From Flavobacteriales bacterium (GTDB lineage: Bacteria > Bacteroidota > Bacteroidia > Flavobacteriales_D > Crocinitomicaceae): 46,281 bases of DNA. The notes below the pieces were generated by a model. It saw nothing but the letters and a program-made list of their open reading frames with translations. It ran no database searches and was not told the DNA's origin. Below, piece after piece: positions 1-8,638 of the stretch. The stretch covers positions 1 to 46,281 of the forward strand of contig JABXHO010000113.1 of the NCBI GenBank assembly GCA_013373595.1. Direction: 5' to 3'. The translations under genes were made by a program, and so were the position numbers. Each line of letters opens with the position of its first letter. Position 1 is the first letter of the stretch.

Positions 1-1966
1 CAACAAACCCTTGTTTTACAAACTCTTCCCCTGTGGATGATTCACCAGATATTTTGTAAAAATAGGTACCTGGGGAAACTGCATTTCCGTGTTTATCTCT
101 CCCGTCCCAAGCAAAATTTGGTTCATCAAACTGCTGAATGGTACTTCCCCAACGGTTCACGATAATACATTCCAACGAAGCTATTCCCTCGTATGAAATT
201 AGTGAAAAAACATCATTCATCAAGTCGCCGTTCGGAGAAAACACATTTGGCACTGCTATATCACAACCGTATAATACTTCAACAAAAAATGAATCGGGTT
301 CCGACACACAGCCTTGACTTGTTGCATACACGTAAATCATTCCGCTTTGCTCTACGTTAAGTGTTGCTTCAGAACTTCCAGACGTACTTTCGGACCACGT
401 GAACGTGCTTCCCGCAACAGTACTTGAAGCTTGAACAGTTAAAGATTCTCCCACACAAATTTCGGCATCGGAAGGGGCCTTTACCTCTGGTATCGGGTTT
501 ACAATGACTGTTATTTCTTCTTGCGTCGCTGGACATAGCCAGTAATTTCCAGATACGGAATACGTTTCTGTTGCAGTAGGAGTAACCGTTATTTGAGGCG
601 TTGTTTCAAGCGTGGACCACTCGAAGGTCATTCCTTGAATGTTTCCTTGTGCTGTTAAATCAGAAGACTCTCCTTCACAAAGCTCCGTATCTCCAACAAT
701 GTTTACGTCCAACGCAGGAATTACCTCAATCGAAACAGTATCATATCCCTCGCAACCTTGTGTGTTCGTTGCTATCACCGAAAAGTCTGTTGAATTCGTC
801 GGGCTGACAAAAATGGTGTTTCCTGTTTGATTCCCTGGACTCCAACTGTATTGAACGTTGGCATTTGCTGTGCTCGCTGTGAGTTGCACCTCCTCACCTA
901 CACAAAGCGTATCACTTGAGGCCGTAATTTGCACTTGTGGAGATGCCGAAACGTGAACCAATCGCGTGTGAAGGTCCGAAACACATCCATTTGCATTTTC
1001 TCCTGTTACGTTGTATATCGTTGACGAATTGGGAGACACGTTCAACGTAGCTCCTTGAATATTTCCAGGGTTCCACGTGTATGTTAGTGCTTCATTTGAA
1101 GATGCCGTTATGCTTGCCACTTCTCCAGCACAGATTGTATCGTTGGGTGTTACCGTGATAACCGGCTTTGGTAATGTTCCCACTTGAATTGTATCGGTTT
1201 CAAAACAGAAGGACGAAAAGCTGATATCATCAAGGGCGAAATCGTTGCCTCCTACTGACGTATTTTGATTCACAATACAAATTTGAGCCGATGTAGCTGA
1301 GCCTGAATTCCACACTTGGAAAAACTGACTCCATTGACATCCTTGCGCGCTTGGAGAAAATATTCCTCCCAAGGGAGATCCATTTATTGAAAACTGAAGT
1401 TGAGCTACGTTTGGATCGTTTAAGGCAGATGATACCCATGTACTAAATTGGTAATCGGTGTTGGGCGTAACGGACACTGTTTGGCACCAAACATTTGTGT
1501 TCGGAGTACCAGATCCATTCACAACCATCATTTGCGTTCCAGGGTTGGGCGTGTGATCTGAACAGTTGCTAAAGTTTGAGTGAACTAAATTGGGAGATGA
1601 CGTTATTGCGTAGGTTCCTTCATTTGAAACTGCACCATACGTTCCGCCTGTTCCTAAGGTGTAATCGGTAGAAATTCCTGAGTTACCCTGTTCAAAATCA
1701 CCGTTTGTTACGAGGTTTCCTGAGAGTTGAGCGACTTGTACCCAATAAGTTCCACTTTGAAATACGGATCGTGTTTGACCCGTAGAATTATTATCCCATA
1801 AATAACTAATGTATCCAGATCCTGCATTTAAAACAAGTGATTGCCCTTCACAAAACGATGTGTCATTTCCTAAATCGGGAGGCACTATCGAGCATTGCCC
1901 GTAGGCAGTATTTACGATGCTAATAACCATCAAAGCTTGAAAAAAGCGCATGCAAATCTGTTTCAT
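1..1966 (-). CDS. T9SS type B (gliding motility-associated C-terminal) surface protein, partial
   Basis: The minus frame is open from an ATG at 1966 to the window edge, about 655 codons, with no stop in the window. It begins with a signal peptide (MKQICMRFFQALMVISIVNT, then AYGQ). A region around residues 15-65 reads like an Ig-like strand with a WDNNSTGQT motif. A carbohydrate-binding-like stretch follows (about 70-240, containing NLVTNGDFEQGN). Then come four or five Ig/PKD-like repeats of 80-90 residues, each with a pattern like 'D-T-I-C-x-G-E'. The C-terminus has the CHU_C signature (VPNVFSPNGDLMNDVF, IVNRWGSTI, WDGRDKHGNAVSPGTYFYKI), which is the type B T9SS sorting domain. The last codons visible read KQGFV, so the stop should lie only a few codons outside the window. 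It is probably a cell-surface or secreted adhesin; the ligand is unknown. Confidence 0.85.
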   Translation of the reverse strand, partial: MKQICMRFFQALMVISIVNTAYGQCSIVPPDLGNDTSFCEGQSLVLNAGSGYISYLWDNNSTGQTRSVFQSGTYWVQVAQLSGNLVTNGDFEQGNSGISTDYTLGTGGTYGAVSNEGTYAITSSPNLVHSNFSNCSDHTPNPGTQMMVVNGSGTPNTNVWCQTVSVTPNTDYQFSTWVSSALNDPNVAQLQFSINGSPLGGIFSPSAQGCQWSQFFQVWNSGSATSAQICIVNQNTSVGGNDFALDDISFSSFCFETDTIQVGTLPKPVITVTPNDTICAGEVASITASSNEALTYTWNPGNIQGATLNVSPNSSTIYNVTGENANGCVSDLHTRLVHVSASPQVQITASSDTLCVGEEVQLTASTANANVQYSWSPGNQTGNTIFVSPTNSTDFSVIATNTQGCEGYDTVSIEVIPALDVNIVGDTELCEGESSDLTAQGNIQGMTFEWSTLETTPQITVTPTATETYSVSGNYWLCPATQEEITVIVNPIPEVKAPSDAEICVGESLTVQASSTVAGSTFTWSESTSGSSEATLNVEQSGMIYVYATSQGCVSEPDSFFVEVLYGCDIAVPNVFSPNGDLMNDVFSLISYEGIASLECIIVNRWGSTIQQFDEPNFAWDGRDKHGNAVSPGTYFYKISGESSTGEEFVKQGFV

Positions 1967-1984
1967 ATTCTTATGTTGAGATGA

Positions 1985-2024
1985 TAATCAAAACAAAACG
2001 GAGAAAGGCCCTCACCCTTCTCCG
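1985..2024 (-). terminator. Rho-independent terminator of the lectin-like T9SS gene
   Basis: On the minus strand a stem of about 10 bp (CGGAGAAGGG against CCTTTCTCCG, one G-T pair, short loop, at 1999-2024) is followed by a T-rich run (TTTTGTTTTGAT). It lies 22 bases past the stop of the 2046-5138 gene and just upstream of the next gene's start at 1966, so it separates the two transcripts. Confidence 0.7.
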
Positions 2025-2045
2025 CTTCTATTGTCCACAAAAAAA

Positions 2046-5000
2046 CTATCGAACTACTACTTTCTGAATTGTGGATTTTCCATTCGTCGTAATCTGTACG
2101 AAGTACACACCAGCATTCCAACCGTCAACATTTACGGTGTAAGAACCGTCAATTTTAACTGTTTCCATAACTTGGGCACCCGTTACTGCGACTACAGACA
2201 TATATGCTTCAACTGATTCGTCTACTGTTACTGTAAAGTTTGTTGAAGCTGGGTTTGGATGGATTTTCACCATTTCTACACCTTCCTCATCAATCGATAC
2301 TGTATTTATTAACTCAAACTGTTCTGTTACCGTTGTGCTTCCACACATGTTCGACAAGACTACAGAAACGTCTACAAGACCATCTTGCGTATACGTGTGT
2401 GACACTGTACTTGGCGCGTTTGACACATTTGTTCCATCACCGAAATCCCAATCGTATGTTTGAGCGTTCACTGCATTCATTACAGTAAATGTGTACGTTG
2501 GGAAAGCTCCTTGCATAAAGATGGTGTTCGCAGATGGTGCATCAATTACATCAACGTTGATTGTTCCGATTCCCACACAACCGTTTGCATCTGTTACGTA
2601 GGCAACATATGCTCCTGAAGTTGATACCGAAATTGTTTGAGTTACCTCGTTGGTATTGCTCCATGTGTACGTAGAACCAGCATTTCCAGCGTTAAGTACC
2701 AATACGTCTCCCTCACACAATGTTGTATCGCTACCCAAATCAACTATTGGGTTTGTGTTGATGATCTCGATTGTTTGTACGTTTCTACTACACGCTGCTG
2801 TTGCATCTTTGGAAACCCACACGTGGTATGTTCCTGGCGTTAAGTTATCGAATGTTGTTGCTGTTTGCCATGTTGTTGGAACATCTGTTGGTGATCCAGC
2901 AGAAATTCCATAAACCATCGAAGATGACTCAACATCCAGATTAGCAATTGCGTGTCGCTGTGCGTCTCCTCCTGTTGCAGCGGAGAACAAGTGATTCCAT
3001 GTCGATACGTCAGCTTCTTTGTACGCTTGAGGCATATCGATGTCTTCGAAAATAAGTGTTCCATTCACCCACAAGCTAGCACGACCTTCTCCATTAATTG
3101 TGAACTCAACTGGAATATCCGTTAGTCCTTTCCAAGATGAAACGTCTGTGGAGTACGCAAGTGTTTCTGTACTTGTAGGGCCAAAGGCATCGTTTCCTGT
3201 CCATCCGTATACCAAGTAGATTCCTGGTTGGTTTCCATTTTGATTACTGTTTCCAGCTGCATCGAAAGAAAGACGCAATTTCGTTCCTCTTCCGTTTGGT
3301 CCATTTCCGTTAGATCCTTGTGTCGCATCGTCTCCAAATGAGTAAGCAATACCGTCTGCTCCTCCTGTTCCGTAATTGTTGATCGGAAGGTCTGTTGTAA
3401 GGTCGAAGCTCATTGAGAAATTGTTGTTCCCTCCGTAGCTATTTCCTCCGAAATCAATTGATGCATAACCTGATACACCTGTTTGAGATGGTGTCAACTC
3501 CAAACGGTCTTGGTTTTGAGATGCACTTCCTGTCATTGTAACCGATGATAAGTTTGCACTTGCATCAAATGTATTTGCGTAAACGCTTTGAACTTCTGGT
3601 TGCCCAAAAATGTTTGATAGGCTTGCCGAACCTCCCATGTTCAAACAGTTGTAGCTTTCTACTGCTACATCTGCTCCAAATCCAACTACTACTTGAATAG
3701 CAACTGAATCCAATGGATTTGTACATGCTGAGTTTTGTGCTTGTCCGTAAATAACAAATACAGAATCATCTGCTGGAATAAAGCTGTATGTACTTGAAGC
3801 ACTCCACGTTTGTAATTCTGTTGTTCCATCTTCTTCCAAGAATCGGAACGACCAAGAGCCTCCACCAGCAACTGTTGGCATCGCAGAGACATCAACAGAA
3901 ACCATACTTCCAGAAGTACAGATTTCACCTGGTGTCACGAATAAGTCTGTTACTACATCAGAAGCGGGAATAATTACTGAGGTGTCTGTGTTTGAACATC
4001 CATTCAAATCTGTTCCTGTAACCACGTATGAAGTCGCTACAGTGGGCGATGCCACAACAGTTGCTCCAGTTCCTGTATTTAAGCTTGAAGCTGGCGTCCA
4101 TGTATAGGTGTCTGCTCCAGAAGCATTAATCGTTGCTGTTCCTCCTGGGCAAACTGCTGCCTCAGTTAAGTCAACTACAACTGTTGGTAATGGGTTTACT
4201 GTAAGTGTAATTGGGTTTGAAGCTGTTGATGATCCAGAAAGAGCACAACCAACTACCAATTGGTAATCTGCTGTTGTCTGTAAGTTATCTGCTAAATAAG
4301 ATGTTCCTGTTTCTCCAACGATATCCTCCCAAGTTGAAGATGTTGTATTAAAGGATTGCCATTGATACGTAATTCCGTTTTCCAAAACTGCGTTGTCGAT
4401 ACTGAGCGTTGTTGCATCTCCAGTACAGAGCGATGATCCGTTTGAACTAAGAATGTTAGATACGGCAGGCGTTCCAGCACAATCTGGAAGTGGAGTCATT
4501 TCGAATTGAATATTCGGCACGAAACCATTTCTACCAAATGCATTTTCAGGGTTCGCTGGATCGGGATTTATACCATCTGAGTAATAATAAATCGATCTAT
4601 CTGATCCTAAATCAGACTTTTGCCAGTATCCATTTGTAGTACCGTAGCCCGGTTGGTTTTCATCTACCGCAACTACAATATTGCTCGTACCATCCCAAAT
4701 GAAAGGAGTTGTGAGTTGGACTTCAATCCAGTTTCCACCACCAAGCATTGTAACCGTTCCGCTGAAACAATTCTCTAATTGATTGATGTCTACCCAATCT
4801 GAATTGGAGTTAAACGATGTTTTTGTCGTATTTCCGAGGAGTACTGTCCAGTTATCGCTGTTGTTGTTTGCCCCACTTTCAAAGTAGAAGCGAACGGCTG
4901 TAATTTCATTTAAGCCAGATGCTGCTCCAGCGCCTGTCAAATCAGAAGCTGTGTAAATCTGTTGTGTGTAGGAGTAACCGTAATAAGCTGTTATCGGATA

Positions 5001-5138
5001 GTTTAATGTTGTTCCTGTTTGTGTTCCCACCTGAACAGTAGTTTGTCCAAAAGAACAGAGTGCACTCATTCCAAATAGCGTGCTTAGCGCAACACCTTTG
5101 AAACCAGACACCATGGGTTTAAGTCGTTTCAATTTCAT
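2046..5138 (-). CDS. Large secreted Ig/lectin-like protein with T9SS type A sorting domain
   Basis: This is a 1030-residue exported protein. A signal peptide-like N-terminus (two basic clusters, then a hydrophobic run ending SALCSFGQ) leads into a beta-rich region. Ig-like repeats at about 225-310 and 315-390 contain motifs such as LCTGDATTL and VCPGGTATI. Residues 515-745 resemble an L-type (legume-like) lectin domain: TGGADGIAYSFGDD, GTKLRLSFDAAG and a WNHLF strand. A PKD domain lies near 900 (YDWDFGDGTNV). The C-terminal 70 residues are a type A T9SS signal (HPNPASTNFTVTVDES, GVYFVQITTNGKSTIQKVVVR split across strands). The protein is predicted to be secreted or anchored to the surface, possibly binding polysaccharide. 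The domain calls are by eye. A terminator follows the stop. Confidence 0.85.
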   Translation of the reverse strand: MKLKRLKPMVSGFKGVALSTLFGMSALCSFGQTTVQVGTQTGTTLNYPITAYYGYSYTQQIYTASDLTGAGAASGLNEITAVRFYFESGANNNSDNWTVLLGNTTKTSFNSNSDWVDINQLENCFSGTVTMLGGGNWIEVQLTTPFIWDGTSNIVVAVDENQPGYGTTNGYWQKSDLGSDRSIYYYSDGINPDPANPENAFGRNGFVPNIQFEMTPLPDCAGTPAVSNILSSNGSSLCTGDATTLSIDNAVLENGITYQWQSFNTTSSTWEDIVGETGTSYLADNLQTTADYQLVVGCALSGSSTASNPITLTVNPLPTVVVDLTEAAVCPGGTATINASGADTYTWTPASSLNTGTGATVVASPTVATSYVVTGTDLNGCSNTDTSVIIPASDVVTDLFVTPGEICTSGSMVSVDVSAMPTVAGGGSWSFRFLEEDGTTELQTWSASSTYSFIPADDSVFVIYGQAQNSACTNPLDSVAIQVVVGFGADVAVESYNCLNMGGSASLSNIFGQPEVQSVYANTFDASANLSSVTMTGSASQNQDRLELTPSQTGVSGYASIDFGGNSYGGNNNFSMSFDLTTDLPINNYGTGGADGIAYSFGDDATQGSNGNGPNGRGTKLRLSFDAAGNSNQNGNQPGIYLVYGWTGNDAFGPTSTETLAYSTDVSSWKGLTDIPVEFTINGEGRASLWVNGTLIFEDIDMPQAYKEADVSTWNHLFSAATGGDAQRHAIANLDVESSSMVYGISAGSPTDVPTTWQTATTFDNLTPGTYHVWVSKDATAACSRNVQTIEIINTNPIVDLGSDTTLCEGDVLVLNAGNAGSTYTWSNTNEVTQTISVSTSGAYVAYVTDANGCVGIGTINVDVIDAPSANTIFMQGAFPTYTFTVMNAVNAQTYDWDFGDGTNVSNAPSTVSHTYTQDGLVDVSVVLSNMCGSTTVTEQFELINTVSIDEEGVEMVKIHPNPASTNFTVTVDESVEAYMSVVAVTGAQVMETVKIDGSYTVNVDGWNAGVYFVQITTNGKSTIQKVVVR

Positions 5139-5244
5139 AGAGTTAAAATTTTACATTGAAACAACAATTTGTAAACATCTAATACAAATTAGTGACGGGA
5201 CAAATACGGGACAATTGTGTTCTCTTTTCTCTTTCTTAGACCAA

Positions 5245-6897
5245 CTAAACACTGTCTATCAGCGATTTAAGTTCGTTTCGGTCGAGAATGCCGAGTTTCT
5301 TTCTAAGGCGTAGGTTCGTTTTCCTTACTGAGTCCACTCCAATTCCAAGTGCTTTGGACATTTCGGTTGTTCCTAGGTTCAGCTTAATCAAAACGATCAG
5401 TCGAATCTCCGCATTGGTTAAGTCGGGATAGGTTCTTTCAAAATACGCGAGAAATCCTTCAAATCGCTGGTCGAATAAACGGCGAAACTTGTGCCACCCT
5501 TCATCAGTCAGTAGCAAGTGTGAATTGATTTTTTCGCTCAGTTCTTCCCGTTGGGTATCATCAACTTTATCCTGCCACTTTTGAATTTCATCATTTAGCG
5601 CAAAAACAATTTCATTTTTTTCCATGAGGTTTTGAAGTGCGGTATTCAAATCTTCCTCCACGCGTTCCATATTCTCACGTATTCGCTGGCTTTTCAACTC
5701 AAATATTTCCTGTTCTTTTTTGCGGCGTTTACTGATTTGTCGGATGATGATAATCGCTCCAATTAACAATAAAATCAGGCCACTCCATAAACTGACGATG
5801 AGTACCGTAGCGGCTTTTCGTTTTTGATGCAGCTCTTTTATTTCGGACTGTTTTCGCTCGAATTCCAATTGAAATTCTATGTTTTGAATCGTAGTGAGGT
5901 CACTCGCGCGTCGCATCGAGTCTTCTACTTGTTTTTGCAAACGATAGGTACCTAGCGCTTGTTCAAAATCTCCTATGTACTCGAAAAAATCCGTTTTTGC
6001 TCGGTAATAATCAATCGGTGAAACTTCCGAAGAATGTTCGAGCATCAAAGAATCGAGCAGTTGAATTTTTTGCGTTGCGTCTTTTATTTTGCCTGTTGTC
6101 AAATCGACTTGAGCCAAGAGGCTTAACGCGTTCAATGCACTCTTCCATTGCGCATGATCTACGCTCAGATTATAATCGATTTCCAGGTATTTTCTCGCTT
6201 TTGACACGTCCTTTTTGACATAGTATAACAAGCCTAGGTTCCCCGAAATAACACCGTACCAAGCTTTGTTATTCTCTTTCTTGGCAAGGTTACTTGCACG
6301 TACAAAGTATGATTCTGCCGCTTTGGTATCAAATCGTTTATTGTAAATCAAGCCCATCGTGTTCAGCATGGAAATCCTGTTCTCTGAAAGTAAACCTGGG
6401 CATCGAAATCCTTTTTCAAACATTTCTTCGGCCTTTTTCAGTCGACCAAAGAAATAATACGAATGCCCCATCACTTCGTAAAAGCGACAAATATGCTTGA
6501 CGGTGGTCGAATCACTTTCTTCTAAACGCGCAATTTTATACAGAAAAGGATATGCTTCCTTGAAATGGTCCGCACGCTGCAATCGATCCCCAGCTGCAAA
6601 AAGTACATCGACATACTTCGGCTGATCCGCAAGGATAAAATCCTTGATGAACACAATCAATTTGATGAACTCATCCTCCGTTGTTCTGTTTTTCTCAAAG
6701 TCGCAGATATACTTCTTGAGATTCGAGTTTACGCGGCTTAAAGTCGATGATCCAACGAGTGCTTTTACTTCACTCTTTGCTTTACTTAATTCTATTGAAT
6801 GAGCGAACGAATACGTACAGATGAAAAGTACCAACAAACAAGAAATTGCTCGTAGAACGAGCGCAGTATATGATCTGTATGTTCGCTTGTCTTTCAA
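5245..6897 (-). CDS. Membrane-anchored TPR protein with C-terminal LuxR-type HTH
   Basis: This 550-residue protein has a Bacteroidota-specific regulator architecture. An N-terminal hydrophobic segment (AISCLLVLFICTYSFAHS) acts as a signal or anchor. TPR-type helical repeats follow at about 75-330 (AYPFLYKIARLEES, GHSYYFFGRLKKAEEMFEKG, ISGNLGLLYYVKKDVSKARK). One clear transmembrane helix lies near 360-385 (VLIVSLWSGLILLLIGAIII), then a basic, heptad-like coiled coil at about 390-450. The C-terminal 60 residues are a helix-turn-helix (TNAEIRLIVLIKLNLGTTEM, then ALGIGVDSVRKTNLRLRKKLG) resembling LuxR/GerE. The layout suggests a periplasmic TPR sensor and a cytoplasmic DNA-binding tail. No target is evident; the adjacent T9SS gene is one guess. 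The gene is monocistronic. Confidence 0.8.
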   Translation of the reverse strand: MKDKRTYRSYTALVLRAISCLLVLFICTYSFAHSIELSKAKSEVKALVGSSTLSRVNSNLKKYICDFEKNRTTEDEFIKLIVFIKDFILADQPKYVDVLFAAGDRLQRADHFKEAYPFLYKIARLEESDSTTVKHICRFYEVMGHSYYFFGRLKKAEEMFEKGFRCPGLLSENRISMLNTMGLIYNKRFDTKAAESYFVRASNLAKKENNKAWYGVISGNLGLLYYVKKDVSKARKYLEIDYNLSVDHAQWKSALNALSLLAQVDLTTGKIKDATQKIQLLDSLMLEHSSEVSPIDYYRAKTDFFEYIGDFEQALGTYRLQKQVEDSMRRASDLTTIQNIEFQLEFERKQSEIKELHQKRKAATVLIVSLWSGLILLLIGAIIIIRQISKRRKKEQEIFELKSQRIRENMERVEEDLNTALQNLMEKNEIVFALNDEIQKWQDKVDDTQREELSEKINSHLLLTDEGWHKFRRLFDQRFEGFLAYFERTYPDLTNAEIRLIVLIKLNLGTTEMSKALGIGVDSVRKTNLRLRKKLGILDRNELKSLIDSV

Positions 6898-7172
6898 GGC
6901 AAGAGGTTTAGGAGTCCTCTAATTTACATTTAGTATCTGAAGGATCAAAATTTAAAACTCGCTAAGCTTAATCGTTTAAATAGAGGGTTTCGCTAATCTT
7001 GATGAATTGAATGACTGCCATACTCCACCATTTTTGGTATTAACCAATACTCCATTTCATGGGTTTGTACAACGAAACAGCCATTTTTCGACTGTCGTGA
7101 AACGGCATTTTCGTAGAGAATATCTCCGCTTAGATAGTTCATTTCTGAGAAGAATTCGGTTTCTCTGGATAC

Positions 7173-7709
7173 TCACAATTTCTTTCGAAAACAGTCAAAA
7201 ACGGAAGGTACTTTTAAGTCAACGGCTCGGTCTGGGCGTCGATCTTGAAAGTTCTCGCTGTATGTATATTCGTAGCCCATTTTTTCGTACCATGTCCTCA
7301 AACGATTCTTGCCAGGCATTTGAAAATCACGTGGACGTAAAATATCAATTACCATGTAATCTGATCCATCCAAACGCGCCTGATTTTCGGCCACTTCAAT
7401 CAATTTGGAGCCTATGCCTTTTCCTTCCGCACTTGAATGCACTCCGAGTAAACCGAAACTACTTTCTTGAGCATTGACTTTCTTCAAATAAAGTGTCCCA
7501 ACAAGTTGACCGTTGAGTGCTGCACCCAAAATCACCTCATCATCTATCAATTTCTGAAATTCATGTTCTGGCAGCCGAACGTAGTTCTCTCCCCAAATTT
7601 CAACTTCAGTACGTGCGTAGGCATCGCGCATGATTTCATAAAGTTCCGTGCACTGACTTGGCGAAAACACGTCATTTTTCGAGGAGTAGATCGTCAACAA
7701 TTGGCTCAT
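7173..7709 (-). CDS. GNAT family N-acetyltransferase
   Basis: This 178-residue protein fits the single-domain GNAT fold. The acetyl-CoA binding motif A is clear (LGVHSSAEGKGIGSKLIEVA, matching the Q/RxxGxG/A loop as EGKGIG). The preceding strand is GTLYLKKVNAQESSFG, and a late WYEKMGYEYT matches the motif B 'GF/Y' segment. The substrate cannot be read from the sequence. The start at 7709 lies two bases from the stop of the upstream lipoprotein gene (7711), so the two are almost certainly one transcript and probably translationally coupled. It could acetylate a small molecule or a protein N-terminus. Confidence 0.85.
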   Translation of the reverse strand: MSQLLTIYSSKNDVFSPSQCTELYEIMRDAYARTEVEIWGENYVRLPEHEFQKLIDDEVILGAALNGQLVGTLYLKKVNAQESSFGLLGVHSSAEGKGIGSKLIEVAENQARLDGSDYMVIDILRPRDFQMPGKNRLRTWYEKMGYEYTYSENFQDRRPDRAVDLKVPSVFDCFRKKL

Positions 7710-7710
7710 T

Positions 7711-8247
7711 TCAATTTGTTTTTTGCACTCGAGGCAATGGTTTTTTGTAGTGAATCCCTATCGGTTTTGACTTTGCTTTTTTTGCATTCAAGGTATACGT
7801 TAAAATATATCGTGTGTCTTGATGTGGAATTTTTTCTCGTCCTATATCGCAATAATAGAGGAATAAAGAATCTTCAACGATGCTCGCCGAGCCATCAAAA
7901 ACATAGGCCCCGCCACCTGTAAATTCAACTTGAACGGTCAGCGTTTTTCCCTCCTTTTTCTGTGAAATGATTGTTGGATTTTTGTAAAACTTCAACCACT
8001 CTTTGTGCTCCCGCAAAATAGCTTCTCTCAATTTTAAATCCATTGTATCTCCAAAACTACTAACGATAAAACCCATTGTATCGGGAATTGTTTGTAGTAC
8101 GGAATCTCTATCCAAATAGGTTTCGTACGACCGTTCAAATGCGAAATCGACGAAAACTTGCTCCATTTTGTCTCTGTCAGAATGGTTTTGCGACGCACAC
8201 GATGTGAGCAATAGTGTAAACAGGCCAATAACGAGTTGTTTTGTCAT
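7711..8247 (-). CDS. Putative lipoprotein of unknown function
   Basis: This is a 178-residue protein. The N-terminus is a lipoprotein signal (MTKQLVIGLFTLLLTSCASQ), with a lipobox cysteine at residue 17 followed by ASQN. The mature part is a small alpha/beta domain: a charged N-terminal helix, then strands such as TLTVQVEFTGGGAYVFDG and SLFLYYCDIG. I do not recognise the family. It is directly followed by the GNAT gene with a gap of one base, implying an operon. An in-frame alternative start is not needed, because the ATG at 8247 gives a complete signal peptide. Confidence 0.75.
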   Translation of the reverse strand: MTKQLVIGLFTLLLTSCASQNHSDRDKMEQVFVDFAFERSYETYLDRDSVLQTIPDTMGFIVSSFGDTMDLKLREAILREHKEWLKFYKNPTIISQKKEGKTLTVQVEFTGGGAYVFDGSASIVEDSLFLYYCDIGREKIPHQDTRYILTYTLNAKKAKSKPIGIHYKKPLPRVQKTN

Positions 8248-8292
8248 ATTACTTTGGATAAACCCTCAGCTTGAAGGTACAAAAATGTCTGT

Positions 8293-8460
8293 TTAGTAGT
8301 CGGAAGCATCGCCACATGGGTTTTTCTCCCGGTTGATTCCACAGCGATCATTGTTTTTCGGCTCTTTCCGAAAAGGATTGATGATCCCCCATTCTCTCGA
8401 GGTAGGTTCTTGCTTCTTCTCTAAGTGCTTCGTGTTGCTCTTTGTGTTCTGCTCTTTCAT
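8293..8460 (-). CDS. Probable small ORF, 55 residues, charged
   Basis: The minus strand carries an ATG at 8460 and a TAA at 8293-8295, encoding 55 residues. The protein is highly charged: it starts MKEQNTKSNTKHLEKKQEPT and contains EWGIINPFRK and two cysteines in RCGINREKNPCGD. There is no signal peptide or membrane helix. An AGAAG stretch sits about 5 bases before the start. It fills most of the otherwise empty 8248-8638 gap. No family is recognised. The support is an open frame with non-shadow composition and a Trp/Cys-containing C-terminal half, so it may be real or chance. Confidence 0.4.
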   Translation of the reverse strand: MKEQNTKSNTKHLEKKQEPTSREWGIINPFRKEPKNNDRCGINREKNPCGDASDY

Positions 8461-8537
8461 TTAATCTTCTGACGTCTTTCTTTGCGAAACCTTACTTACA
8501 ATAACCAGAAAGCATTTCATAAAACGAAAGTACATAG

Positions 8538-8570
8538 AAAAAGGTCAGCGGGAGCCGACCTTTTCCTTTT
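8538..8570. terminator. Bidirectional terminator hairpin after the FAS1 gene
   Basis: AAAAGGTC (8539-8546) pairs with GACCTTTT (8557-8564) around a 10-base loop, with T-rich flanks on both strands. On the minus strand it follows the stop of the fasciclin gene by about 70 bases and ends its transcript. Confidence 0.7.
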
Positions 8571-8638
8571 TAACTGTGATACCAATAACAGTTATTAAAC
8601 CTAACCTAACTAACCCTATGAAGAGATTTTTATTACTA

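Noticed and set aside
7007-7477. 156-codon plus-strand frame
   Set aside because: It is antisense to the 3' half of the clear GNAT gene and has no domain or signal.
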